NCBI RefSeq assembly: GCF_026723865.1
Contig: NZ_CP113529.1
Span: forward strand, 3,596,001 to 3,660,000
Source: Mycobacterium sp. Aquia_216
GTDB taxonomy: Bacteria; Actinomycetota; Actinomycetes; Mycobacteriales; Mycobacteriaceae
Direction of reading: 5' to 3'
Length of the DNA: 64,000 bases
Each line of letters begins with the position of its first letter. Positions within the stretch are counted from its first letter, which is position 1. The notes under the pieces are model-generated. The model worked only from the letters and a program-made list of their open reading frames with translations. It was not told where the DNA came from and ran no database searches. Shown piece after piece: positions 16,808 to 25,105 of the stretch. Both the position numbers and the translations under genes were made by a program.

Positions 16808-17215
16808 ATGAATCCCATCCTCTGCCGTCTGTGTCTCTTCGTGCTGACGCTCAGCGGCGCGTTCGTCGGCTGCTGGGCGTATTTCGCTCCGCTGAGTTGG
16901 TACAACACCTTTCCCGGCATGGGCATGAGGTGGCTTCCCGTCCTCGGCCCGTACAACGAACATCTCGTCAAGGACGTCGGCGGCATGTACCTCGCCCTGA
17001 CCGCGTTGAGCGCTTCGACTCTCGTCTACCTCTCAAATCGGCCGCTCCGGATTGTCACCGCGGTGAGCTGGACGACGTTCAATCTGTTGCATCTGATCTA
17101 TCACCTGCAGATGCTGCGCATGTACGGCGCTCGCGACGCCGTCCTCAACGTGATCGCCCTGGGCGGGGTGCTGCTTTGCTCCGCGGCGCTGGGTGTGCCC
17201 GCCCGCTCGAAGTAA
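16808..17215 (+). CDS. Small integral membrane protein, unknown function
   Basis: A 135-residue protein with four predicted membrane helices: MNPILCRLCLFVLTLSGAFVG, a segment around LTALSASTLVYL, one around VSWTTFNLLHLIYHL, and NVIALGGVLLCSAALG. The W/H-rich arrangement (WTTFNLLHLIYHLQML) resembles DUF4345-like or similar small four-helix proteins. ATG 16808 is the first in-frame start that is not blocked, though a weak TTG lies upstream at 16757. The gene is divergent from efeU and may share the iron-responsive region; its function is not known. It ends 20 bases from the convergent DUF3097 gene. Confidence 0.6.
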   Translation: MNPILCRLCLFVLTLSGAFVGCWAYFAPLSWYNTFPGMGMRWLPVLGPYNEHLVKDVGGMYLALTALSASTLVYLSNRPLRIVTAVSWTTFNLLHLIYHLQMLRMYGARDAVLNVIALGGVLLCSAALGVPARSK

Positions 17216-17235
17216 GCCGAGAGCGACCGGACGGG

Positions 17236-18069
17236 TCAGCGCCCAGGCTCGGTCACGAAGTCGATGAGTTCTTCGACTTTGCTGATCAGCGCGGGTTCGA
17301 GATCGCTCCAGTCGCGCACCCGCGAGCGGATGCGCCGCCACGCTCGGGCGATGTCGGCCTGGTTGGCGTGCGGCACACCGAGCGCCGCGCACGCGCCGTG
17401 TTTCCACTCGATGTGTCGCGGCACGTCGGGCCAGGCCGCCAGACCAAGCCGCTCGGGCTTCACCGCCTGCCAGATGTCGACATAGGGATGGCCGACGACC
17501 AGTGTGTCGGGACCACCCGGACCTCGGCGCACGGCCTCGGCGATCCGCGCCTCTTTCGAGCCCGCGACGAGGTGATCGACGAGAACGCCGAGCCGGCGCC
17601 CGGGCCCCGGCGCGAACTCCGCCACGATGCCGACCAGATCGTCGACGCCACCGAGATGCTCGACGACGACGCCCTCGATGCGCAGATCCTCGCCCCAGAC
17701 CTGCGCGATGAGTTCCGCGTCGTGGCGGCCCTCGACATAGATACGGCTGGCCCGCGCGACCCGGGCACGAGCGCCCGGTACCGCGACGGAACCCGACGCC
17801 GTGCGGCTCGCAGCGGGGGGCGCCGCCCGGCGCGGCTCGGTGAGGATCACCGGGCGACCGTCCAGTAGGTAGCCCGGCCCCAACGGGAAGCCACGGACGT
17901 GGCCGTGCCGGTCTTCCAGGTCGATACGTCCGTACTCGACCCGGACCACCGCACCGACGTAGCCGGTCTCGACGTCTTCGACGACGAGTCCCAGCTCAGC
18001 GGGATGTTCGGTCGAGCGCGGCTTACGCCGACCGGCAGCCAGAACATCGGTTCCGTAGCGATCCGTCAC
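17236..18069 (-). CDS. DUF3097-family protein, conserved actinobacterial
   Basis: A 277-residue soluble protein beginning MTDRYGTDVLAAG. The N-terminal half is beta-rich (GLVVEDVETGYVGAVVRV, PLGPGYLLDGRPVIL); the C-terminal half contains RIYVEGRHDAELIAQVWG, followed by GIVAEFAPGPGRRLGVLVDHLVAGSKE, a layout reminiscent of Toprim-like nucleases/primases with acidic residues at the ends of beta strands. This resembles the DUF3097 family of Actinobacteria, whose function is unknown. The Toprim suggestion is my inference from pattern only. There is an Ala/Pro/Arg linker around residues 80-105. It is transcribed alone, convergent with the small membrane protein gene. Confidence 0.7.
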   Translation of the reverse strand: MTDRYGTDVLAAGRRKPRSTEHPAELGLVVEDVETGYVGAVVRVEYGRIDLEDRHGHVRGFPLGPGYLLDGRPVILTEPRRAAPPAASRTASGSVAVPGARARVARASRIYVEGRHDAELIAQVWGEDLRIEGVVVEHLGGVDDLVGIVAEFAPGPGRRLGVLVDHLVAGSKEARIAEAVRRGPGGPDTLVVGHPYVDIWQAVKPERLGLAAWPDVPRHIEWKHGACAALGVPHANQADIARAWRRIRSRVRDWSDLEPALISKVEELIDFVTEPGR

Positions 18070-18260
18070 TCGGCAATACTAGGAACGCGCACGGCGAAAA
18101 CTCGTGATCGGCGCGCCCGCGGGCCCCGCCGGCCGGGCGTTAATAACGAGAAAAGATCAACGCGATACGTGCAAGGATTGCGTTGTCTTACCGACAAACC
18201 CCGAGGTCACTGCTACCTTACGTAGAGCGCCTAACGCGCGGTGGTAAACGAGGTGGAGTC

Positions 18261-18548
18261 ATGGGGATCGCCGATCTGGTGTCGAAGGCTGTCGCGTTTC
18301 TGCGCGCCGGCTACCCGACCGGAATGCCGGCGACCGGCTATCTGCCGCTGGCGGCGCTGGTGCCCCGGCGGGTAACCGATGACGAAGTCGTCGCTATCGC
18401 AGGCGAATTCACGGCCCGCAGAGCGGCTCCCCTAAGTCCCGTCGATATCGGAGTCGCGATTTTTCGGGCCATCAACGCGATGCCCTCACTGGACGACATC
18501 AAGCGCGTCGAACATCGACTTGATGCCATCGGGTGCGCGCGGCGTTAG
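18261..18548 (+). CDS. DUF3349-family protein
   Basis: A 95-residue protein, start ATG 18261 supported by AGGTGGAG at 18251-18258. It opens MGIADLVSKAVAFLRAGYPTGMP and continues TGYLPLAALVPRRVTDDEVVAIAGEF, the hallmark of the DUF3349 family (Rv0543c-like), small helical proteins of unknown function restricted to Actinobacteria. No metal or catalytic motif is visible. It lies alone between DUF3097 (divergent) and the convergent sugar ABC ATPase, ending 14 bases before the latter's stop. Confidence 0.75.
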   Translation: MGIADLVSKAVAFLRAGYPTGMPATGYLPLAALVPRRVTDDEVVAIAGEFTARRAAPLSPVDIGVAIFRAINAMPSLDDIKRVEHRLDAIGCARR

Positions 18549-18562
18549 TCCGGGGCAGCCGC

Positions 18563-19633
18563 TCATCCGACCCGCTCGCCGTCGACTCCAAAGAAATGCA
18601 AGTGCCCAAGTTCTGGATGTAATCGCACTCGGCTGCCCTTCTGGGGCGGATTGTGGCCGTCGGCGCGCGCGACGACGTCTTGATCGATGGCCTTGGCCGA
18701 GTCGGTGATCCGGCCATACAGGTACGCGTCGGCCCCGAGTTCTTCGACGACGTCGACCTCCATCTCGACGCCCAGACCGCCCAGCTCGAAGTGCTCCGGA
18801 CGGACCCCTACCACGATCTCGCCCGCGCTGTCAGCGATCTCACGCGGTATCTGGATCGGCCAATCCCCCAGCGAAACAGTGGAATCGACGATCGGCAAAG
18901 TGAAAAGGTTCATCGCCGGAGACCCGATGAATCCGGCCACAAAGACGTTGGCGGGGTTGCGGTAGAGCTCGCGTGGCGCCGCGAATTGTTGCAGCACGCC
19001 GTCGCGCAGGACTGCGACACGGTCGCCCATGGTCATGGCCTCGACCTGATCGTGGGTGACATAAACGGTTGTCGTCGCGAGCCGTCGCTGCAACGCGGCG
19101 ATCTGATTGCGCGTTTGCACACGCAGTTTGGCATCCAGATTGGACAGCGGTTCGTCCATCAGGAACACCTGCGGGCGCCGCACGATCGCGCGTCCCATCG
19201 CCACCCGCTGGCGTTGTCCACCGGAGAGGTCTTTGGGTTTGCGATCCAGATATGGTTCCAGATCGAGCAATTTCGCCGCGGCGAGAATCCGCTCGCTGAT
19301 CTCAACCTTGGGTATTTTCGCGATCTTCAACGCAAAACCCATGTTCTGCGCGACCGTCATATGCGGGTAGAGGGCGTAGTTCTGGAAGACCATCGCGACG
19401 TCGCGGTCTTTGGGATCGACGTTGGTCACGTCGCGCTCGCCAATGCGGACGCATCCCGCATCCAGCGTCTCCAATCCGGCCACCATCCGCAACGAGGTCG
19501 TCTTGCCGCATCCCGATGGTCCGACCAGGACGACGAACTCACCATCACCCACGAACAAGTCGAGGCCATCTAAGGCCGGGCGGTCCGTGCCCGGGAAGTG
19601 GCGCGTCGCTTGCTCGAAACTCACCGAAGCCAC
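18563..19633 (-). CDS. Sugar ABC transporter ATP-binding protein (Rv2038c type)
   Basis: A 356-residue ATPase of the MalK/UgpC class. Walker A GPSGCGKTT (residues 38-46), Q-loop near YALYPHMTV, signature LSGGQRQRV, Walker B VFLMDE and the H-loop in VYVTHDQVEAMTMG are all intact. A C-terminal regulatory (TOBE-type) domain follows (VGVRPEHFELGG, VEELGADAYLYGRI). It powers the importer made of the two permeases and the lipoprotein upstream on the same strand, and ends the operon. The order ATPase, permease, permease, binding protein equals M. tuberculosis Rv2038c-Rv2041c. The sugar carried has not been assigned from sequence. Confidence 0.92.
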   Translation of the reverse strand: MASVSFEQATRHFPGTDRPALDGLDLFVGDGEFVVLVGPSGCGKTTSLRMVAGLETLDAGCVRIGERDVTNVDPKDRDVAMVFQNYALYPHMTVAQNMGFALKIAKIPKVEISERILAAAKLLDLEPYLDRKPKDLSGGQRQRVAMGRAIVRRPQVFLMDEPLSNLDAKLRVQTRNQIAALQRRLATTTVYVTHDQVEAMTMGDRVAVLRDGVLQQFAAPRELYRNPANVFVAGFIGSPAMNLFTLPIVDSTVSLGDWPIQIPREIADSAGEIVVGVRPEHFELGGLGVEMEVDVVEELGADAYLYGRITDSAKAIDQDVVARADGHNPPQKGSRVRLHPELGHLHFFGVDGERVG

Positions 19634-19636
19634 GCC

Positions 19637-20479
19637 TCACCCACCAAGCCCGGTCACGGCGATACCCCGCACAAAGGAGCGTTGCGCAACCGCATAGATC
19701 ATGACCAACGGGATCATGATGAGGATCGAGGCCGCCATGATGATCGGCCAGCGTGCGACGTACTCCCCCCGTAGCCGGACCAGGCCGAGAGTCAGGGTGG
19801 CCAGGCTATTGCGTTGCAGCATCAGCAACGGCCACAGAAAGTCGTTCCAGACGTTGACCCAGGTGAGTACGGCAAGCACCATCACGGCGGGCCTGGCATG
19901 AGGAAGTAGAACCCTCCAATAGATCTGCCACGGCGAACAACCGTCGAGAATCGCGGCTTCCTCGAGATCGCTTGGCAGCGTTTGGAAGAACTGCCGCATC
20001 AGGTAGGTGCCGAACGCACTGCCGAACAAGCCGGGCACGATCATCGCCCACGGCGTGTCCACCCAACCCACCGTACGCATCAGAATGAACTGCGGGATCA
20101 CCGTTACGGTCAGCGGCACCATCAGCGTCCCCAGGTACAACACGAACAAAGTGTCGCGGCCGCGGAATTGCAGTCGCGCGAAGGCATACCCGGCCAGCGA
20201 GCAGAAGAAGACCTGCCCGGCGGTAACGCATCCGGCATACAGCACGGTGTTGAAAAACATTCGCCAGAAGGGCATCAACGTGAACACCTCGGTGTAGTTC
20301 GACCACCGCGGGTGGGCCGGCAGTAGCTTCGGCTCGCTGATCTCGCCTTCTCGCTTCAGGGAGCCCAACACCGCCCAGGCGACCGGGAAGAGCCAGCACC
20401 AGGCGATCGCGATCAGCGCGGTGTAGACCACAACGGCACGAAAAGCACTGCGCTTGAACACTCCTTCAGCTAAGGCCAC
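19637..20479 (-). CDS. Sugar ABC transporter permease (Rv2039c type)
   Basis: A 280-residue permease of the MalG class with six membrane helices. The EAA cytoplasmic loop that contacts the ATPase reads EEAAILDGCSPWQIYWRVLLPHARPA (about residues 170-195). It starts inside the end of the neighbouring permease gene (overlap 14 bases) and stops 3 bases before the ATPase start, so translation is coupled. Together with the MalF-type partner it forms the translocation channel of the Rv2038c-2041c-like transporter. Confidence 0.9.
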   Translation of the reverse strand: MALAEGVFKRSAFRAVVVYTALIAIAWCWLFPVAWAVLGSLKREGEISEPKLLPAHPRWSNYTEVFTLMPFWRMFFNTVLYAGCVTAGQVFFCSLAGYAFARLQFRGRDTLFVLYLGTLMVPLTVTVIPQFILMRTVGWVDTPWAMIVPGLFGSAFGTYLMRQFFQTLPSDLEEAAILDGCSPWQIYWRVLLPHARPAVMVLAVLTWVNVWNDFLWPLLMLQRNSLATLTLGLVRLRGEYVARWPIIMAASILIMIPLVMIYAVAQRSFVRGIAVTGLGG

Positions 20480-21428
20480 GGGAAGCCTCCCAAGATCGCC
20501 GATGCGTAAGGCGCAACTGCACCAGGGTCAATACCAGCAGAATCGCGAACATCACCCACGCCAGCGCCGATGCGTACCCAAACTCCAGGAAAGAGAAGGC
20601 GTGTTGGAACAGCATGATGCCCAGCACATATGTCGACGTCTCCGGACCGCCGTTCGAACCGTTGAGAACATAGACGATGTCAAACGCCTGGAACGCGTGG
20701 ATGATTGAAATGACGACGACAAACGACACCGAGCCGCGGATCAGCGGGACCGTAATGGACAGGAACTGCCGCACCTCGCCGGCACCGTCGATTTTGGCTG
20801 CCTCGTAGACGGTTTCCGGCACTCCTTGCATCGCAGCCAGCAAGATGATGGTTGCGAACGGCACACTCCGCCACACGGCGACCACGCAGAGCGAGGCCAT
20901 CGCCCAATTGGGGTCGACCAGCCATGGGATCGGGCCGATCCCGACCCATGCGAGCATGATGTTGAGCAGCCCGTTGTCGGTATTGAAGACAAACTGCCAG
21001 ACGACGGCCAGCACCACCGACGAGATGGCCAGCGGCATAAAAATGATCGTCCGAACGATGGTGATGCCCTTGGCTTTCCGGTTCAGTACCGCAGCGACGA
21101 CGAGGCTGACGACGACGGTGGGTATGACCGTTCCGAGAGTGAAGACCACGGTATTGCGGATGGCGATCAGGAACAACGGGTCAGAGGTGAAGAGGTCTTC
21201 GAAGTTTTTCAGGCCCACGAACTTCGGCGGTCGGAACACGTCCCACTGCTGGAAGCTCATGTACAGCGAAAACCCGAGCGGAAAGAGCATGAAGACCGCG
21301 ACCGCGGCCACGTTCGGTGCGACGAACATGCGTCCCGCCCACGCCCGCCGCCGCGACGGATACGGTCCCTTCGGGCGGCGTTTCGCGGTGGCCGGTGTGA
21401 GTCCGCCGGATTCCTTCACCAACGTCAT
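20466..21428 (-). CDS. Sugar ABC transporter permease (Rv2040c type)
   Basis: A 320-residue MalF-class permease. A charged N-terminus of about 30 residues precedes the first helix (AGRMFVAPNVAAVAVFMLFPLGFSLYMSF). The EAA loop is YEAAKIDGAGEVRQFLSITVPLIRGS. It begins within the stop of the binding-protein gene (21425-21428, ATGA) and overlaps the following permease by 14 bases. Its role is channel formation with the MalG-type partner. Confidence 0.9.
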   Translation of the reverse strand: MTLVKESGGLTPATAKRRPKGPYPSRRRAWAGRMFVAPNVAAVAVFMLFPLGFSLYMSFQQWDVFRPPKFVGLKNFEDLFTSDPLFLIAIRNTVVFTLGTVIPTVVVSLVVAAVLNRKAKGITIVRTIIFMPLAISSVVLAVVWQFVFNTDNGLLNIMLAWVGIGPIPWLVDPNWAMASLCVVAVWRSVPFATIILLAAMQGVPETVYEAAKIDGAGEVRQFLSITVPLIRGSVSFVVVISIIHAFQAFDIVYVLNGSNGGPETSTYVLGIMLFQHAFSFLEFGYASALAWVMFAILLVLTLVQLRLTHRRSWEASRGLS

Positions 21429-22750
21429 GGGTTATTTAGCACCTCGTCGACGGCATGTGACAGTCCGGTCAGCGACGTCGCTGGGCGTGACCCCCGCAAT
21501 ACGGGTCCCATGTTGCGGTCCATCAGGGCAACGATCTTCTCCCACGCCGGCGTGACGGGCAGGCCTTCGGAGTGGGACGGTCCTTCGGTGAGCACGGCTA
21601 GATTGCGAATCCTGCGGTGGGACTTGGCAAATCCGTCCGAGTCCAGCACGGACCGTAACACCGGCACAAAGAGGCAGGATTCGGCGATGATCGCCTGACC
21701 GACGGGACCGGTGGCGAACTTGACGAACTGCCATGCCTGGTCCTTACGCTGGCTGCTCGCCGAGATCGACAGTCCGGTGGTGCCGATATTGGAACAGGCG
21801 CCCCGCCCCCTGGGCAGCGACGGCCCCACCGGCAAAGTCGTGACGTCGAAATCTAAACCCGGCGCTTGTATAAAGGTCTGGTACCGCCAGTGGCCACCAA
21901 GCGCCATCGCTGCTTTGCCCGATGCGAACAGATCAGGCGTGGACATCGACTGCACCTCGGATGCATTGGGCGCTACCTTGTGCTTGTTAGACAGGTCGGC
22001 ATAGAACTGCACCGCCTCCATGAACGCGGGATCATCGAAATTGAAATGGGTCGGATTCCTCCTCGGCGAAGACCACGACACGCCGTTGTTCAAGGCGAAC
22101 AACCCGGCCGAGTAGTAGGAAACAAACGTGTTGACGAAGCCCCACTGCGAGACTCGTCCCGAACCGTCGCGCTTGGTCAACGCCTTGGCCGCTTCCAAGA
22201 ATTCGGCGAAAGTCCACGTCTTGTCCCAGGCCGTCGGCGGAGCCGGCACCTTGGCGTCGGCAAAAAGCCGCCTGTTGTAGAACAAGAAGTTTCCGGACCA
22301 TTGCTCCGGAAAGGCGTATTGCCCCCCGTTGTAGGCGAACGTGTCGTATAGGGGCCCGACACTGTCCGCTTTCAACTGCGCACCGAATCCGGGGTCGCGG
22401 GCCAACGCGTCGTTGAGGTCCAGCAACACCCCCCGCTCGGCCAGTTCGGCGTAACTTAAATCCCAGGTCTGCAGTACATCTGGGCATTTGCCGCCCGCGC
22501 AGAAGGTCGACAGCTGCTGCATCACACCCGGCCCGGACAACACCGCCCGAACCTTGATGTCGGGATGTCGGCGCCGGAATTCGTTGACGACGCGCACCCT
22601 GGCCGCCGCCTCATCCGGGTTGGCCGCGAAAAAGAACGTCAACGCGTCGTCGTCGGACGCACACCCACCGGCCCACGGGGCCACCGCCGCGGCGGCGAGT
22701 ACACCGGCGCCGCGCATCAAGCTCCGCCGTCCGAACGGCTTACCGAGCAT
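21425..22750 (-). CDS. Sugar-binding lipoprotein of the ABC transporter (Rv2041c type)
   Basis: A 441-residue extracellular solute-binding protein, family 1. A twin-Arg-containing signal (GRRSLMRGAGVLAAAAVA) ends in a lipobox-like WAGGC, so the mature protein is expected to be a lipoprotein. The body carries typical cluster features (FFFAANPDEAAARVRVVNEFRRRHPDIKVRAV; a WD/FTW-rich sugar-binding region). ATG 22750 was chosen because GGAGCAGG is immediately upstream and the preceding in-frame starts lie inside the neighbouring gene. Its start overlaps the end of the SigJ-like sigma gene by 11 bases. It delivers the substrate to the two permeases. Confidence 0.85.
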   Translation of the reverse strand: MLGKPFGRRSLMRGAGVLAAAAVAPWAGGCASDDDALTFFFAANPDEAAARVRVVNEFRRRHPDIKVRAVLSGPGVMQQLSTFCAGGKCPDVLQTWDLSYAELAERGVLLDLNDALARDPGFGAQLKADSVGPLYDTFAYNGGQYAFPEQWSGNFLFYNRRLFADAKVPAPPTAWDKTWTFAEFLEAAKALTKRDGSGRVSQWGFVNTFVSYYSAGLFALNNGVSWSSPRRNPTHFNFDDPAFMEAVQFYADLSNKHKVAPNASEVQSMSTPDLFASGKAAMALGGHWRYQTFIQAPGLDFDVTTLPVGPSLPRGRGACSNIGTTGLSISASSQRKDQAWQFVKFATGPVGQAIIAESCLFVPVLRSVLDSDGFAKSHRRIRNLAVLTEGPSHSEGLPVTPAWEKIVALMDRNMGPVLRGSRPATSLTGLSHAVDEVLNNP

Positions 22751-23744
22751 CCTGCTCCCGTTCTCGCCCCATGGCCGGCGACCGCGCCGGCCGATTCCCA
22801 TGTCCTTGGTACCCGATGAGGCTGGAATCTGCCTGAGACGGCCGTCGCGGCAGCGCGAGCACGGCCCGGCGCGGGCGGTCGGCCTCGGCGATGTCGATCG
22901 CGTGGATGCGGTTGTCCGCGCCGATGCCGAGCCGCAACAGGATCCGCGCGCGCCCCTGCGGGGCGATCACGATGCCGGGAACACCGTCGATCAGCATGAC
23001 GACACCGGCCCGCGCGCGCTGGGCGAATCGACGGGTTTCCTCGGCGATCTCGCGGGCCCCGTGCAACTCGGCCGGCACGTCCTCGGGAACCAGCACCCGA
23101 TCGACCCTGCGCACCACGTCAGGAGCCAGCAGCTCGAGCAAGGTGGCGATGTCACCGCCGCGGGACGCCGCCAAAAACGCGTCCACGACCTCGAGGTGCT
23201 GGGCCACCCGACCGGGTTGGGCGGACGAGTCGTCGTGCAGACGCGCACGCGCTCGGCTCGCCAGCTTCTTCGCGGCCGCCGGCGACCGGTCCAACACGGC
23301 GGCAATCGTCTCGAAGGGCACCGCGAACACGTCGTGCAGGACGAACGCGACGCGCTGCGCGGGCGACAGGCGATCCAGCACCACCAGCATCGCGCTGCCG
23401 ACCGATTCGGCCAGCAGCACATTCTCGTCCGCAGGGCCACCCGCGCCGGAGGCCAACCGGTCGAATTCTCCCGCGTCGGCCAGCGGTTGCTCGGCACGGC
23501 GCGTGCGGGCCCGAAGCTGGTCGAACGCCGTGTGCGCGGTAATTGTCGTGAACCAGCCGGTCAGGTTGGCGACGTCGCCGATGCCGTCTGCACGGCTGGC
23601 TTTCAGCCATGCCGACTGCACCGCGTCGTCGGCATCGGCCATCGAGCCGAGCAGGCGAAACGCCACCGCCCGCAGGTGCTGACGGTCGGCGTCGAAGCGT
23701 TGTGCCAGATCCGCCAGGTTCATCAGATTTTTGGTCGCGCTCAT
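22740..23744 (-). CDS. SigJ-like ECF41-type sigma factor with SnoaL-like C-terminal domain
   Basis: A 334-residue sigma factor. Regions 2 and 4 occupy about residues 10-180 (LRAVAFRLLGSMADADDAVQSAWLK, LTGWFTTITAHTAFDQLRAR, LDRLSPAQRVAFVLHDVFAVPFETIAAVLDRSPAAAKKLASRARAR). A SnoaL/ketosteroid-isomerase-like domain follows (VDAFLAASRGGDIATLLELLAPDVV...), the hallmark of ECF41 factors such as M. tuberculosis SigJ, where this domain replaces a separate anti-sigma and modulates activity. The tail after about residue 295 is Arg/Pro-rich and probably disordered. It is divergent from a DoxX-type gene across a region with three tandem 18-bp repeats, and overlaps the next gene by 11 bases. Confidence 0.85.
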   Translation of the reverse strand: MSATKNLMNLADLAQRFDADRQHLRAVAFRLLGSMADADDAVQSAWLKASRADGIGDVANLTGWFTTITAHTAFDQLRARTRRAEQPLADAGEFDRLASGAGGPADENVLLAESVGSAMLVVLDRLSPAQRVAFVLHDVFAVPFETIAAVLDRSPAAAKKLASRARARLHDDSSAQPGRVAQHLEVVDAFLAASRGGDIATLLELLAPDVVRRVDRVLVPEDVPAELHGAREIAEETRRFAQRARAGVVMLIDGVPGIVIAPQGRARILLRLGIGADNRIHAIDIAEADRPRRAVLALPRRPSQADSSLIGYQGHGNRPARSPAMGREREQDAR

Positions 23745-23893
23745 GAGGTCACCTTTTCGGCACGGGAGTCGTCAAGACGATGACCACATCGATCGACTCT
23801 GTGCCGCAAGGAGACCACCATGACCCTACCGATTGTGCGCCGCAGCGCGCGCAGCAGCCACGCGGCTCGCCCGTGCGGAAATAGCTGCACCAC

Positions 23894-23947
23894 AACGGAT
23901 TGAACGACGAAAACGGATTGAACGACGAAAACGGATTGAACGACGAA
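23894..23947. repeat. Three perfect tandem 18-bp repeats
   Basis: The unit AACGGATTGAACGACGAA occurs three times without a mismatch at 23894-23911, 23912-23929 and 23930-23947. It lies between the divergent SigJ-like gene and the DoxX-type gene, ending 15 bases before the latter's ATG. The 18-base period would also leave a reading frame intact (six codons). Possible roles are protein binding, spacing of a promoter, or replication slippage. Confidence 0.85.
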
Positions 23948-23962
23948 AAAGGACCCGATCGA

Positions 23963-24319
23963 ATGCATACCGCAAGCCTCGTGATCACGCTGCTCACGGC
24001 GATCATCACCGCCGGGATCGCCGTACCCGATTTCGTTCCCGCGAAATTCGTCCTGGCAAACTCGGCCGAGGTCGGAGTACCCCGTTCGTGGTTACCGGCG
24101 CTGGGAGCGACCAAGCTAGCCGGGGCCGTTGGACTGCTCGCCGGGCTCGTGGGCCTACCGGCTTTGGCTATCGCGGCCGCGACCGGCCTGGTCCTCTACT
24201 TCGCCGGTGCGGTGCTGACGCACCTGCGGGCACATGTGCTGTACAACATCGCTTTTCCCGGCGCGTTCCTGTGCCTGTCGGCAGCGTCGTTGGCGCTGCT
24301 GATCGGTGAGCGCTACTAG
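23963..24319 (+). CDS. DoxX-family small membrane protein
   Basis: A 118-residue protein with four membrane helices (LVITLLTAIITAGIAVPDF, LPALGATKLAGAVGLLAGLVG, IAAATGLVLYFAGAVLTHL, NIAFPGAFLCLSAASLALLIG), the DoxX/DoxD-like arrangement. ATG 23963 is chosen because AAAGGA lies 9 bases upstream; an earlier in-frame start at 23900 would read through the tandem repeat. DoxX-like proteins are often partners of ECF41 sigma factors and redox enzymes; here the sigma gene is divergent. Its stop TAG shares bases with the stop of the convergent lipoprotein gene. Confidence 0.75.
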   Translation: MHTASLVITLLTAIITAGIAVPDFVPAKFVLANSAEVGVPRSWLPALGATKLAGAVGLLAGLVGLPALAIAAATGLVLYFAGAVLTHLRAHVLYNIAFPGAFLCLSAASLALLIGERY

Positions 24320-24945
24320 CTGGTCACGCGAGTCTTGACGGCGTCATCCTGCTTCTTGGCGACATCAAGCACGAAGTCCTGCGGAGCGGCGTCGTTGGGC
24401 CCGCTGTCGAACTCCAGGTCGACGACGACCTTGCCCTCGGCGAACACGACGTAGGTCACCGATTTGGTGTTGTCGGGCGATGGGCCGACGACGATGATCC
24501 CGTTCGTCCCGACCGAGAACGGCTGGGGTTCACCGGTGACGTACTTAGCCAGCGAGGCCGGGCGGTCTTTGGCGCCCTGGTTCGCGGAAGCCGCATCGGT
24601 GAAGACCACGAGGAGGTCGTCGATGGTATGAGTTTTGGAGGTGTTGCTGAATGTCACCGCCACCCCGGCCACGCCACCCGGGTTCTGTTGCGGCGGACCC
24701 AATGTCGTGTCGGCGCCGATATCCGCGGCCGTGATCAGCAAGTTGGAGTAGTCGCCCAGTGGCGCGGTCCCCGACGGAGCCGCGCTTGACGCGGACGACG
24801 ATGCTGCCGAGCTCGACGACGCCGCGGATGTCGACGAGGACGAGGACGAGGAGGAAGATGGTTTTTCGTCTTTGCCACAGCCTGTTGTGACGGTCAGCAG
24901 AGCGGTGATCGCCACCCCAACACCGACGGTTCGTATCACACTCAT
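24316..24945 (-). CDS. Ser-rich lipoprotein, unknown function
   Basis: A 209-residue lipoprotein. The signal peptide MSVIRTVGVGVAITALLTVTTGC ends in the lipobox TTGC, then a linker of about 35 residues is dominated by Ser/Ala (poly-Ser) before a globular beta-rich domain (TLGPPQQNPGGVAGVAVTFSN; VVVDLEFDSGPNDAAPQDFVLDVA). ATG 24945 has GGAGG 6 bases upstream. The globular part resembles mycobacterial lipoprotein sensor-like domains without a known function. Its stop shares CTAG (24316-24319) with the convergent DoxX gene. It belongs to the extra genes between the Rv2041c- and Rv2042c-type genes. Confidence 0.78.
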   Translation of the reverse strand: MSVIRTVGVGVAITALLTVTTGCGKDEKPSSSSSSSSSTSAASSSSAASSSASSAAPSGTAPLGDYSNLLITAADIGADTTLGPPQQNPGGVAGVAVTFSNTSKTHTIDDLLVVFTDAASANQGAKDRPASLAKYVTGEPQPFSVGTNGIIVVGPSPDNTKSVTYVVFAEGKVVVDLEFDSGPNDAAPQDFVLDVAKKQDDAVKTRVTS

Positions 24946-25105
24946 CGTTTGCCTCCGTTTCATGACAGCTATTTCTACGGCACCCATCACGTCCTCGGCA
25001 ATACATGCGACCATGCGATACGCGGTGCCGGGCGAAGCGGCGGTGACCTGCAGGCTCGGGTGTCGCCGCGGCGGGTGCTGGTGGAGACCGAATCAGGACT
25101 CGTGG

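Noticed and set aside
22751..22801. Longer start of the sugar-binding lipoprotein
   Set aside because: It adds a basic stretch before the signal peptide and lies within the sigma-factor gene; the start at 22750 gives a standard signal peptide.
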